NCBI RefSeq assembly: GCF_910589235.1
Contig: NC_060972.1
Span: 62,001 to 126,000 of the forward strand
DNA length: 64,000 bases
From: Vespa crabro
Lineage: Eukaryota > Arthropoda > Insecta > Hymenoptera > Vespidae
Direction of reading: 5' to 3'
Position 1 is the stretch's first letter. Each line of letters starts with the position of its first letter. Below the pieces are notes generated by a model. It searched no databases, was not told the origin of the DNA, and saw only the letters and a program-made list of their open reading frames with translations. A program made the position numbers and the translations under genes. This document shows, one piece after another, positions 46,731-60,269 of the stretch.

Positions 46731-47529
46731 TTTTAAAACTCAATCGCGTGACAAAAATTACGTTTAAGCTACTGACTGAGAGACTTCGACTAATAGTGAA
46801 GTAAGAAAGAATGTGGAAACGAATGCATTACGATCAGGTATGAACAAGATATCATATATCTTATATCATCTATTGACAAGGATATTATACTACTAGTTAA
46901 TGATTTATTAACCATATAAAGAAGACTAAGGTCATCATATATTTTGAATATTTATTAAAGTAATATTTCTTTTAAAAAGAATTCATACTTGTTGGCAATT
47001 TTTTCCTGTTCGAAGTTTTTTGACTAAACAATGTTGCACATCGTAAAAAGTGGACGTTCAATTCAAAAATGTTTCAGATGAAGTTTGTTTTAAAACACTT
47101 TTCACTATTCAGATATTGATATGAGATATGAGTTCAACTGTTCTACTTTATGAAGTAAGAAAAAATAAAATTGTGATAAAAAAATATTTACTATAATCCA
47201 AAGGTCATGAGGAGGAAACTGTAAACATACAAGTATGTCCTGTTAAAAAGAAAGTATCATCTATTATTAAATCGAATAAAATATGAGTATTAAATCGAAG
47301 AAAAGGGAAAAACTGTTTAATATAGATAAAAATAGAAATAAAATGGTTAACGTTGAGTGGCATTTCTTAAGGAAGAAAGTGAATTAAGAGCTTCTTCCTA
47401 ACAAAGCTAAATACAAGCTTATGATTGTTCATTATCTTCTGTTCAAAGCATTTATGACTTCAACGATATGTATGGATGATACATGTATTACGAATCAAAT
47501 GGGTAACGCTGTCGTCGTCATGCATCTAT
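46731..47529. other. Non-coding interval of block 2
   Basis: This matches 9779-10570 of block 1 without coding potential. The segment 46785-46850 resembles one inside family R (48230-48300). Confidence 0.55.
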
Positions 47530-48008
47530 CGTATCGGTGTATAAGTTAGTTATTTCCGTCTCACGCGTACATAACAATCAGTTTCATGTGAGTAGAGTAA
47601 GTAATGTTAGTAGATCGTAAATGCACACTTTTCAGTTTTTCATATGTATACCTTTCGTTGATGGTAGCGTATCGCAATGATCCGTACTAGACACTACGTC
47701 AGTATGAATTTGGTTTACGATAAATGCATAGAAAATAATATATATAATTGACACATATAAGAATTAGGATATAAATCTGCGACAAAAATAAAAATGTGTC
47801 CGACATTTTCTTAAAAATAATTAGTGAATACTTGTATTATTTTAATATAAAATAAATAATTATATTACTTTAATAAAATGAGTTTATTTCATTATTACCT
47901 ATGAAATGCGCTTTTTTCTTACGTGGTTGCACCAATCGAACTATTTCACTGTATACTACATCGACTATTATTACTACTAATGATAATATATTGCTATTTC
48001 TGCTATTG

Positions 48009-48136
<128 letters not shown>

Positions 48137-48587
48137 ACTAACAATAATAAAAATGTACTGAAATATTATTTATATACATCTGGATATTATTTAATACATT
48201 TTGTATTGTAATAGTAAACTCAGTCAGCTTCGACTAATCATGAGAAAGAAACAGTGTAGAGACAAAAATATTACGATCATAAAGTAGTTAGACAAAAAGA
48301 AACAAAGGAGACGAAACGAAAAGAAACATTTCGTACTTTCCTTCATATGTCGTTTGTATTAGATAGGCGATCATATGTCGAAATTGTCAAGGACACGATT
48401 TGTTGAGAATTCTTGCCACAAACCACCACGTAAAATGATACATTTTCCTTCTTTTGATATCATAAATTACCGTCATCATATGTCATAATGTATACAATAT
48501 AAGTATATTCTTTCGTTTCTTCTTCTTTTAACTTTTTTTGTTATTATATTATTACATTACATATTATTATAGTAATAGTAGTTGCTA

Positions 48588-49197
48588 TGTTGTGAGTGCG
48601 CAAGTACAAGAGCGTTTCCAGATAATCGTCTCACACTGGATCAGCGATGACAGTCGATTTGCGTGGAGAATTTCCCCGTCTTCTTTGTCGTCAGAATTAT
48701 AGACCCACTAGTCGTTATGACTAAGGCCTGGCACTAAACTAAGATACCTTTGAAGACCGTTAGCAAAATACCGCTCGCCGGGTTCTCAAAAATTAATGGA
48801 AGAACGCGAGTTCCTTTAAAGGATCCTGTGAAACTCATAAGGTAGATGCGCGATAATAAATACTGCGCGAATTAAAGCTGTCACAGTATATTGGTCGAAA
48901 TAAGATATAATTATTGATGTGTTTTGTGTAATAATGTGTAATTAGTTGGGCTGGCTATATCTGAAGCAGGATAGTCAGCAATGTTTAATAAAATACGAGG
49001 GATTAGATGTGAATCTGAAAGGTGTAACGTGACTAAAAATTCTTAAGCTCTCTAACGAAGATGGCAATGTGTTTTTTACCTATGTATTTTCTTAGCGAGT
49101 ATCCAACAAGTCCCCAAAAGTAAATATTCCGAATGGTGATATATTCTTTTAAGAGAAAGTACTCTGAACAAATGAGGAACGCACGTGTGCGTTAACA
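48588..49197 (+). mobile_element. Solo LTR, family B (copy 3), nested in family R
   Basis: The element starts TGTTGTGAGTGCGCAAG and ends ACGTGTGCGTTAACA. It matches 28153-28971 in the same orientation, with an internal deletion. It lies within the R copy: flanking R sequence (TATAGTAATAGTAG on the left, GTAGTAATAATATGAGG on the right) is continuous in the uninterrupted copies at 14160 and 53110. It therefore inserted after R. No clean target duplication is visible. Confidence 0.75.
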
Positions 49198-49695
49198 GTA
49201 GTAGTAGTAATAATATGAGGTGAACTTCTATAGAAGAAACCATAACAGAGAGGAAACCATAAATTATGAGAAAAAATTTGTGGAAACAAACTCATGTTTT
49301 GATCTTTATTAAAAATTATGTACATGTTCACTAATTATAAATTTTGAAAAAATAATCGACAAATGCATATACTATATATTATTTGTTATCGAACAAAATT
49401 ATAATTTTGCTATGTCTTATCTAGCACAGACCACCGCGAAATTCACGTCAGCCATCAGTGGAAGAACTAAATATAAGAGACTCGGTAGTAATATTTTACT
49501 AAATTATCAAATAAGAAAAATGAGAAATTTATTCATTACTTTCTTTTACACCGATACAATAAAAAAACCAACTTGTTACCCTTAAGTACCTATAATTCAG
49601 GAATTACGAATCTGAACGCTTGTCAATGTACTATTCATTACTTATAGAATTTCTTTCTTTTGAATTTATAAGGTCGAAAAGAAACTACAAATTTT

Positions 49696-50058
49696 TCAAA
49701 AACAACAATATTTTAAATTCAGATCCCTTGACATAAACGATTGGATACGTATTTCCTTATTTTTGTCATAGAATCCATCTGGCCAAAGTTCATTTAAATG
49801 AATGAGTAAATTATCGTAACTTCCCCGTGAAAGCTTTTCTTTGCATTCGGAAATCTTAAAAAAATCTGAGCATCGGTTATTTACGCACACAACCATGCAG
49901 ACATTCGCTGGACATATAACATACACCATTCCAGCGTGAATATGAAAATCAATTGTGGATGTACGAGCTTTATTTCTTTTGTCGTAAATTTCAAGGGGCG
50001 CCACAATACTAAACTTTTTCTTTGCAGAAAATGTGGAATACAGCATTTGTATAGTCAT
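49696..50058 (-). CDS. Unrecognised 120-residue open frame in family R
   Basis: I do not recognise this protein. It opens at the ATG at 50056-50058 and ends at 49696. The central stretch VYVICPANVCMVVCVNNRC is rich in Cys and Val; YDNLLIHLNELWPDGFYDKN follows. The counterparts at 13370-13680 and 23330-23720 are similar in DNA but full of stops. It may be a leftover of an R-encoded protein, open by chance. No signal peptide or catalytic motif is seen. Confidence 0.25.
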   Translation of the reverse strand: MTIQMLYSTFSAKKKFSIVAPLEIYDKRNKARTSTIDFHIHAGMVYVICPANVCMVVCVNNRCSDFFKISECKEKLSRGSYDNLLIHLNELWPDGFYDKNKEIRIQSFMSRDLNLKYCCF

Positions 50059-50400
50059 ATTTATATAGGTATCAATGAGAATAGAAGTAATTTTCGATCA
50101 ATTTTAATGAACAAGGCTTCATTTTATAGATGAAGTTTTAATTTACGGCGCACTTTTGGTGGAGTTTAAAGAAAGCTTTTTATATATGCATAATTTATTT
50201 TTGAATAAATACCATTTTTTAATATTATTTTCTTTTTCCAAAAAAAATAAAGCTTTTTCAAAAACCTGTTGGAAGGACGCCGTAAATTAAATCTTCGTTT
50301 ATAAATTGAGACTTTGAAAAAGTCCCAAGAATTAGGTCTATTCTCATTGATGACGTAATCCATTAAAAAACCAAAGGTAATGAACAGCTTTAAATATCAA

Positions 50401-52583
50401 AATTTTGTATTCACAAAAGAAATAAACGAAATGTGCAAAATCTATATAAAAAACAAAAAAAGAGCGATTGTTATTTTATAATATGTCCATATAATATGTC
50501 CAATTAGAAGAAAAAACGATTTTTTATCATAGAAGAAATAAGAATAGGTATAAAAAAAAATGAAATAGTAAAATATAATAAAATAAAAAAAAAAATAATT
50601 AAATATTTATATACACGCACATTTATGGACATGAGGACACCCATATATATAAAACATATTGTAATATATACTTACATTACATACATATGTACATCCGCTA
50701 TTATTTTAAAAAAATATCATCGTTAGAATGAAGATAATTGAATAAATACATTTGTTACGAAAGATTTTGCGAGTTTCGGCGTGTTATGTACTAGTGCACT
50801 ACATTTTATTATTACTATCTTAAGGTATGTGAAAGAATTAAGTAAGTCGATGAATTTGTAAATAAAAAGTGAACCTTAAACGTGATATAAAGAAAGAATA
50901 AGCACTATAAGAGAATTCGAGTGGATGAATAACCTCTATCCAGAATAATGCTTCTAGTGAGAACTATCGTTCAGATCGGCAGATACATTTTAATCTTCGG
51001 CTTAACCTTTCACAAAAATCCTCTTCTTCAATTATCATTTACTGATAAATGGCAACATAATAAAGCATATATTTCGGTATACTAATTCCCAAGTTATTTA
51101 CTACATTCGACGACGAGCTCAAATTTTTCTCTAAATCTGAATTTGTCACATAACAACTGCTATCTTTGGAAGATAATCTACAGGCGGATTGTACGGATTT
51201 ATAAAAATTATGTTTCGATATAATATTTTAAAAGAAAGTGGTATATGTTGAAAAAGATTTCATGTTATTTTGATGTTCTATCAAAATGGGTTTGATTGAA
51301 AGAGATAAAACTATTCAAGACTTTTTTGCGCGATAAGTAATAGATACATTGATGTTTTTAATTCTTTATGAATATCTTTATTTTCTCTCTCTATCCAAGA
51401 AGTAAACGTATACATCTAGGCATTAAAAAATTTATCGTTCTTTTATATTTTCAATGAATTTTCTCAGTTTATGGTTGACTACCACCACTCAACATTTGAT
51501 ACTATTACTCAAATATTTTTATCTCTAACTGAAAAAAACATGGTGAATATGACCACTGCTTTGGAGCTAAAAAGAAATGTACATTGAATAAATTTTATAA
51601 AATATACAAACAGTATTATGAAAAATTAATGGAATTACCAAAAAAAAAAACATAAATTCCAAAAAGTATAGCAAAGGTATGCACAAGATATTTTACTATC
51701 GTTTGAATAACGAGGATGAGCATTCTTGTAAAATATTTGCTTTCGAGAGATATGTTAAGTAACTAATGATAATATGAATTTAACACGTTCGTTACCAACG
51801 TTATATGTCTGTAACGCACCGATTTCCATTAAAAATCCAACGTGACAGATACATAATGGCAGTCAATCTTTACTTTATCTCTGCATAAATAAATAAAAAT
51901 CTGCAGTATATTTTGTAGCACTTAAAAAAAAATGTAACGCAGTGGATAGAATTTCTTTTCCGGTAACGAATGTATTAAGAATTATTAGTCTTTTTCTTTT
52001 AACGTCGTTTTACGTAATAATCCATTTCCTTTTTACATGATAATATAATAGTATACACTAGTTCTGTTAAGAACAGGAAATGACAAGAGCGGCCTATTGA
52101 ACTTTTAGAATTTATAAGTTTACCATGAACTTAGATCGTCTGAATAGCAACATATTTAAAATAAATGCAAAATCTACGGAAAAATATGAAACAATAGACT
52201 TAGCATAATATTTTATTCGATACGTAACGGATTTAAATTTTAATCTCCGAAGGTATGAGAAACTGTTTCTGTAATAAATACGATGTGGTGGCATATATTT
52301 GCATTTGGTTAGTTTGTTCTATAATATTTCTTGAGAAATCGAAACGTATGGAATGAAATAATTAAAAATTTTTAATACAAATAAAATTACATGTTGGAAA
52401 ATAATTTGAACTAAATATTTTCTTGATTTTGTCCACCAACGAGATTAGAAATCCTTTGTTTTCATATGGCCTCTTTTGCACTCATCTCGCTTCTCTTTCG
52501 TTACATAGATATATTTTAATCGCCATCGCTCGCAGCACTCTTCATTTCTCTGTATCGCCTACATTGTCTCTCTCTGTTCTTTT

Positions 52584-52624
<41 letters not shown>

Positions 52625-52639
52625 CTCTCAATTAAATAT
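50401..52639. other. Non-coding interval of block 2
   Basis: This matches about 10880-13234 of block 1 and holds no gene. A (CT)n tract lies at 52578-52630. Confidence 0.55.
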
Positions 52640-53830
52640 CACGATAAAAAATAATATACTCTCGAGAATAGATTGTGTAGAAATAAATAGGTTTTTAAAA
52701 ACTTCGTCAGAACAACGTCGTTTGTTAAACTTACTTCTTTAAGATAAGATCTTGTTCATCCATGTTGGTCGATCCAATCGGAAAATTATTTCTGTTCTCA
52801 AAGATAATGTAGATGCTGTATTCAACATTTTTCGCGAAGAAATAATGCAGTACATTGATGCTCCTCTTAAAGTAGTGATTGCCTGCTAGGTTTTGTGAGT
52901 AAATAGTTGATGCTCAGGTTTTTTGAACATTTCTAAAGCAAAGAAAAGCATTGCTTGCCCTGAGAAACACGGAGAAGCTACGATAACTCACTTAATCAAT
53001 TTAATGAGCTTTTATATATTATATATTATTCTTAATATAGATTAAAATATAAGTTTATTTCCGCACCATATACGAAATTTTCCTCCCAGCGATATTTTGA
53101 TATCGTTTCCATTGTAGTAGTTCATTTCATATTATTATTATTGCTACTAATATTATCATTATTATAATATGTAATGTAGTAAATTAGTTACAAAAACAGT
53201 AAAAAGAAGAAGAAACAGAAGAATATACTTATAATGTATATATCGTGATACATATGATGACGGTAATTTATGATAATAAAAAAAGGAAAATATATCATTT
53301 TATGTGCTGGTTTCAAGGGCGGATACTCAACAAATCGTGTCATTGATAATTTGTACACATGACCGCCTATCTAATAAAAACAACATTCGAAGAAATGCAT
53401 GAAGCGTTTCTTTTGTTTCATCCGCTATAGTTTTTCTTTGTCTTATTACTTTATGATTGTTATGCGTTTATTATAATTAATATAATATATAAGTATTCAC
53501 TAATTGTTTTTAAGAAAATATTGGACAAATTCTTTTTTTTGTTGCAGACTTATATACTAATTCTTATATGTATTAATTATATTTATTATTTTCTACTCAG
53601 TTATCGTAAATCAAATGAGAATCGACAAAGTATCTAGCACTGATCTTTGCAAGACGCACATTACCATCAACGAAAGATATACATATGAGAGAAGGAAAAG
53701 TGTGAGTTTACAGTCTACTAACTCTTCTTGCTCTAACTTATACAACTAATTCACACGAAACTGTTTGTTACATACGCGTGAAAAGGAAATAACAAAACAA
53801 GCTTATATATTGATAGAATAGCATGGCGTG
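52640..53830 (+). repeat. Family R, plus-strand copy (block 2)
   Basis: This is the block 2 partner of 13235-14790 and the reverse complement of 47530-50400. Anchors are AAGATAAGATCTTGTTCATC near 52742, GATGACGGTAATTTATGATA near 53260 and ACGCGTGAAAAGGAAATAAC near 53774. Compared with block 1 it lacks the middle part around 13600-14040. With the minus copy it forms a large inverted repeat with a spacer of about 2.2 kb. Confidence 0.6.
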
Positions 53831-54447
53831 GACAGTGTTCTCCGCTTGATTCATATTTTGACCATACCTGTCGATCGATTTCCACATACTTTGAACAAAA
53901 GATGGTCATTAATCTTAAATTATGCATCGCTCGTTTCTTTGTCAATTCATACCACTTTTTTTTTCATTATGCATATGTCTCAATATTACATACAAATTAT
54001 TTATTTAAATTATATTTGCATCATTAATTAATTATTATTTGGGCATCGAAATAATCCACCATTTGGGTTCATTTATTATTTTTACTTTTGTTCTCCTTAT
54101 CATTATAAGCCATGTTTCATTTTACGTAACAAGAAAATTTACGGAGAAGGTAAAATTTTTGAATTAATGAGAAGTCGATATATAATACTGATTTGTCTTT
54201 ACCTATTTTATTTTCTATATACTTATAAGTATATATTACAAAATACGGTTTTATAAGGCTCGCTATAATGTATTAACGAAATTTAATAAAGGAATTCAAG
54301 GTAAACAAAGTATAGTATATGTTTGTATTATTTTGTTAAATATTAGATATGAAAAGTAAAGACATTGAGATAAAGATATAGTTTTGTGTGCGCATGTATG
54401 TAAGCGCACGTAGAAGTATATACATATTTCGTGTATCTGCACGTGTA

Positions 54448-54490
<43 letters not shown>

Positions 54491-54963
54491 CATTAATATA
54501 TGTATGTATACAAAATATAATATTGACACTATACGTTAATAAGATGTACTTAATTTTGTATTTTAATGGAAGTCGCTATTAACACAATAATAACATTCAT
54601 TGTAAACATCAGATGCATGCAATTATTAATAAATGTGAGCTAGAAATTTAAGAATTTTTATCATAACTATTTTGGGTATTACGACGAAATTTTATTGTTT
54701 CGTTATTGAACAGTGCGCTTTCATTGACCATGACGTACTTAATCTATATAAAAAGAATAAATAAATTCATTAGGGCCGATTAAAAATGTATCTTCATTTG
54801 AATAAGTAAAACAGAAAAACACTAGAATTTATGATAGCTGACGTGATATAACGAATTTCATGGAGGGGGATAACATTATTAAAAAGAAGAAATCACCGCT
54901 GACGATTTCAGTGTGTGTTCAAATTTCTATTTCAGACAAACGAATGTAAAATATCATAACATC
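53831..54963. other. Interval upstream of FAS-B
   Basis: No separate gene is supported. A TA tract lies at 54430-54487. The splice acceptor TTTCTATTTCAG ends at 54935, 28 bases before the FAS-B ATG, as in FAS-A, implying an upstream 5' untranslated exon. No core promoter can be assigned. Confidence 0.5.
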
Positions 54964-56695
54964 ATGAATGAGTTTAAGGAGCCAGAAAAATCTTACAAAT
55001 TTTTCAAATATGCTGATCCAGAACCAGGTGAAGAAGTTGTTATTTCCGGAATCGCTAGTAGATTTCCAAAATCCAACAATGTCTACGAATTCAAAGATAA
55101 TATTTTTAATTGCAAAGATTGCATCACGGATAACGGAACAGAAGCAGGTATCGATTATACGTATACAATCTATTTTATTTAACAACGTAAGCGTTAACCA
55201 ATATTAATATTTTTCTACCTCTATCTTTTATAAGAGCATTCAGAAATTCCACGACGAACGGGGAAAATTAACAATATCGAAAAATTCGATGCATTATTTT
55301 TTGACGTCGATTTTAAAGAAGCACATACTATGAATCCTATGGGCAGAATATTGTTCGAACATACTTAAGAATCTATTGTAGATGCTGGAATTCATCCAAA
55401 AGATCTTCGTGGAACGAGGACAGGTGTATTCTTAGGTTCATGCTTCTCCGATACAGAGCAAACTTGGACCTACAACAAACTCAAGGTAAGGAAATCGATC
55501 ATACGATCAGTTTATAGATGGATTACTTATACACAACTACTTATATGGTCAGATAAGTCGTATAATACGTATTTTCAATTGTAGATAAGTGGTGTTGGTA
55601 TCATAAGCTGTAACAAAGCTTTTATGACCAACAGAATTTCGCAATGGTTGGGTGTCACTGGACCAACATATAACATCGATACCGCGTGCAGATCATGTCT
55701 ATTTGCGATGGAACACGCATATACAGCTATACATAACGGACAATGTGATTACGCGATCGTCACTGGATCAAATCTTTGTCTTCATCCATTCGTAACTTTG
55801 CCATTTAAACGTTTAGGTATTGATTATGATAATTTATTGAAGCATTTGTCCTTTTTTCTCGAAATATCATGAGAGTATTAAACAATTATTTTATCTTGTA
55901 TCTAATAGGACTATTGTCCGAGGATGGTCGTTGCAAGTGTTTCGACGAAGCTGCAGATGGTTACGTGTGGAGCGAAGCCGTAGTTGTTGCATTTCTGTAA
56001 AAAAGAAAATATGCTAAAAGAATCTATGCAACAGTTATCCATGCGAAAACAAATTGCGATGGTTATAAGGAACAGGGAATAACATTCCCTTCTAGCCAAA
56101 TTCAGAGTGCTCTTTCCAAAGAATTCTACGATGAATGCGGTGTACCAACAGCATGTATACCTTACATCGAAGCTCATGGTACAGGAACTAAAATCGATGA
56201 TCCTGAAGAAATAAATGCTATAGATCAGATTTTCATGAAAAACAGAACAAATCCTCTTAAAGTCGGTTCCATCAAATCAAATTTGGGTCATACTGAACCA
56301 GCCAGTGGAATGTGCTCCATTGCCAAGGTAAACATATTTTGAAGTATAAGATGAGACAATTAATCGTTCATTTTCGTTTCTTTGATATTTTACAGGCGAT
56401 AATATCGATGCAGTCAGGCCTCATACCCCCAAGTATCAATCTTAATCAACAACGCAAAGACGTGAAAGCTTTCACAGAAGGGAGAATCATGACTGTTACC
56501 GAAACGTCTCCACTTGATGAAGAATACATAGCCATTAACTCTTTCGGCGTTGGTGGTGCTAATGCTCACATCTTACTTAAATCAAATCTAAAAACGAAGG
56601 TCAATAAAGGAATGCCAGATGACGATTTGTCAAAACTCGTAGCAGTTTTTGGACGGACCGAAGAAGCTGTAGTAACCATATTAAATTATGTAGGT
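54964..56695 (+). pseudogene. FAS-B ketoacyl synthase exons
   Basis: Exons are 54964-55147, 55235-55485, 55585-55816, 55909-56327 and 56396 to about 56690. The catalytic Cys remains, but its motif reads DTACRSC (FAS-A: DTACSSS). IEAHGTGTKIDDPE and GSIKSNLGHTEPASG keep both His. TAA at 55366-55368 replaces the codons after FEHT, and TAA at 55998-56000 replaces a Gln codon. The donor after exon 2 (GTAAGG, 55486) is intact, unlike FAS-A. Confidence 0.9.
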
Positions 56696-56769
56696 AGAAC
56701 GTACTTTTAATGACCTCTAGGTATTATACTTGATTACGTTAAAATAAAATAGAACGATATAATTCCAAC

Positions 56770-58241
56770 CTCCTATTACATAGATCGATAATCGACCCAT
56801 AGACGTCGAATTTATTAGTCTCCTTCATGATGTCCATCTCAAAGAAACATCAGGTCATTTATGTCAGGGATACACGATAACTGCTTTTAAATCGTTTGAC
56901 AAAAAACTGAGAGAGATTGAAAACTATTCTGATATAAAAAAACCAATATTGTTTGTTTTTTCTGAAATGTGGTCGCAGTGGTCTGGAATGAGTATGGAAA
57001 TTTTTGTTCTAATATTTCTTCGTAAACATAAAAATAATAATCACTGCGATTATCAAATGTATTGGAATGTGGAATTTGTAATTTTTCAAGTCAAGTCCTG
57101 ATGAAATTCCCCACATTTGCCAAAGCAATAGAGAAATGTGATGGTGTATTAAAGCAGTGTAATTTGAATATTTATAAAATTTTAACTAAAAAAGATTATA
57201 CCATGTTCGACAATATCTTGCACTCGATCGTCGGAATTGCTGCAGTTCAAGTAATATCGACAATTATTTAATTATTTGGGAAAAGTGCATTCGTTTGATA
57301 AGATCTATCAAAAGCGAAATATCTTTACAGATCGGCTTGGGAGATCTTCTAATTTCCGTAGGTGTAGTTCCAGACTACATCATCGGATATTTCGTTGGTG
57401 AACTTGGTTATGCCTACGCTGATGGAAGTTTCACAGCAGAGGAAATGATGTTAGCAGCATATTCGCGAGGAATTGCCTTGATAGAAACAAAAATATCTCA
57501 TGGTTCTATAGCAACGGTAGGGCTTTCCTATCAAGATCTGAAGAATTGCTGTTCTGCTGATAACGACATCGCATGTCATAATGGAACTAAAAGTACAACT
57601 GTTAGCGGACCGACCGATTCTGTGAAGAAATTCGTTAAAAAATTACAGGTTCGTTTGAAGATAATTAGGATCTAGCCAATAAAAATATTCCTTATTATTA
57701 AATTGATTTTTTTTTGAATGTGTTTGTATTTGGCAGGTAACTGAAGTTATCGTGGAAGAGGTACCGTGCAATAATATACCTTATCATAGCCGTTATATCG
57801 CAGCAGTTAATTCGAAACTTTTGGTACATTTGAAAAAAGTGATACCAGTAGCGAAACCACGAAATAAAAATGGCTCAGTACATCAGTGCCACGAAACGCG
57901 TGGTTGACATCAGCCGTAAAATTCTCGTCAGCTGAGTATCATACCAATAATCTGTTCAAACCTATTATCTTTGCAGGAACATTAGCTCTGATTCCCGATA
58001 ATATTGTCACGATTGAGATTGGATCACAAAATCTACTACAAGCGACTTTAAGAAAATCATTGCAACCAACCGTAAGAAATATTTTATTAAATCATCCAGA
58101 TGATAAAGATAACGTGATCGTTTTTCTACAAGCATTAGGAAAGCTTTATAACAGCGGTATACAGCTTGATCTTGCTAAATTATATCCACACGTAGAATAT
58201 CCGGTCAGTCGATGTACTCCAATGATATCTCCACTCATTAG
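56770..58241 (+). pseudogene. FAS-B acyltransferase exons, nucleophile lost
   Basis: The domain opens with KKPILFVFSEMWSQWSGM. The nucleophile motif reads GYFVGE, with TTC (Phe) at 57391-57393 where the family and FAS-A have Ser. The second catalytic His in NIPYHSRYI is kept near 57787. The A run at 57866-57870 is one base too short for the frame, exactly as in FAS-A. The open frame 57886-58245 then continues to the exon end. Confidence 0.88.
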
Positions 58242-58330
58242 GTAAGAATTACGAGGATATAGAAAACGAAAAAGGCTAATGATTATTTCTTCTGAATGTA
58301 ATGCAAAAATTGGATGTTATTATGTGATCA

Positions 58331-59113
58331 GATTGAATCATTCAGATGACTGGTTTATGACAGATTATAGAAGACAAGAGAAAATTGATTCTGGCGAACG
58401 AATATTTGAAATATCGATCGATTATGAAGAATTTCTGTATGTTAGTGGTCACATGATTGATGGAAGAAATTTGTTTCCAGCGACAGGATATTTATGTTTA
58501 GTTTGGGAAACTTTCGGCATGATGATAGGACGATTGTACACGAAAGTATCTGTTGTTATTGAAAATGTAAAGTTTAATCGAGCTACCACCATTCCGAAAG
58601 AAGGCAAAATTGAAATGATAATCATAATTGAAAAAGTTACTTTCCACAACTTGTATCTATATATTGTTTTATTTAGAATTTAACATATGTCGATCTACTA
58701 ACAAACAGGCAGCGGTAATTTCGAAGTTGTTGAAGGAGGTCTTGCTATTGTTACTGGATTGATTCGTGTTGCAACTAACTTATCGAAGGAGAAAAGACCC
58801 CTTGATCTAATCAATGCAAATGATGGCAATGAGAAGGAAGAATTAGGTGAATAAGATATCTATAAAGAGTTGAAGCTACGTGGTTACCAATATAGCGACC
58901 TCTTTCGAAGTTTACAAAGTGCCTCAATATCGGGAAAAAAAGGACATGTCGAGTGGAAAAAAAATTGGGTTGTATTCCTGGATAACATATTGCAGATGAA
59001 AATACTCGCTTTAGATACCCGAGGATTATTCGTACTGATTGGAATTCGAAAATTGATAATAGATACTAAAGCTCATCAACGATATTTGAAAAGTTTGACA
59101 ACCAATAAAAAAT
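58331..59113 (+). pseudogene. FAS-B dehydratase exons
   Basis: The catalytic motif reads SGHMIDGRNLFPATGYL, and the second half has FLDNILQMKILALDTRGLF. A stop TAA at about 58854-58856 interrupts the linker, where FAS-A reads DAKNIYKQ. The donor GTAAAC at 59114 is intact here and lost in FAS-A. Confidence 0.85.
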
Positions 59114-59185
59114 GTAAACACTTATTTTTATTGCAAAGTGAATCTATATAGCGAATCCCATTACATTCAATAATATTATTTCAGA

Positions 59186-60231
59186 TGTACCTGTACAATT
59201 ACTTGAGTATATTGATACTGTGATTGTAACAGAGAGTATGGAAATTCATAATATTACGGCACAGTGAGATTGCTCGGAAGAAACTTGTCAGTGATCCAAT
59301 TATCGAAGAATATAAATTCATTGCTTATCGTGATAGAAGGGAAATGTCATTACGCGAAATATTAACGTTATCTATGCATATTACTCTTGAGAATATACCA
59401 ATGACGAAAGTGAAAACAATAGAACTCGTTGAGAATAATGACAATATATCTGCAGAGAAACTTGTTTCTCCATTGTTAAGAGACATTCTGGCCAATTTAC
59501 GTTCGATTCAAGCAAGCGTTAATTTATTTGCACTACCAAAGAAATTTGGCGAAGAAGACCTTCTTAAAAATATTGAAATTTTAGAATCGACAAAATTACG
59601 AACAAATGATATAGCGATATTAGCAGTTGGATCTTGCTTATTAACCAATGAAAAAAAGGAAAATTTAAAACAACTTTTGAAATCTACAAAAGATGGGGCT
59701 TTTCTTTTATCGCGTGAAAAGGAAAATATACCATTGGACTATTCTATTCTAAAGGAATTTCGATTAGGTATAGTTTTGGAGAAACGTACTTCCGAGGAAT
59801 TGTGGATATTGTTAAGGAAGATCGAGGAAATTTCGAAAAATATTCTATTTATTAATGTTAGGAGCAATGAATTTAACTGTTTGAAAGAAGTACAAGATGT
59901 TCTTGCCAATGAAACACAAGAAGATAACACGAGAGTGATATTTGTTGAGGAAGGAAACTTTGAATCTGGTCTCTTAGGATTCATTAATTGCTTACAGAAA
60001 GAAACTGGAGGAAAAATCTTTCGAGCTGTTTTAGTTCAGGATCTTACAGCCCCGAAATTTTCTTTAGAATTGCCCCTTTATTCGGAACAATTCGAAACCG
60101 ATCTTTTCATGAATGTTTTACGGCCAGGAAACGTATGGGGATCATATAGGCATCAATTACTTCCATCTCGTGAACCAAAGCTTATGTATCATGCTTTCGT
60201 TAATCAGTTGGTATGTAAGAACATTTCATAA
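59186..60231 (+). pseudogene. FAS-B structural / pseudo-methyltransferase region
   Basis: The longest open stretch of the copy (295 codons, 59344-60231) lies here. It is preceded by the frameshift at 59262-59267, where one frame meets TGA and the next frame up reads on as RHSEIARKKLVSDPII. The region is non-catalytic in insect FAS and shows the fewest differences from FAS-A. Confidence 0.8.
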
Positions 60232-60269
60232 AATTTTCATCGAATATCATGAAATAATACTTTCTTACA

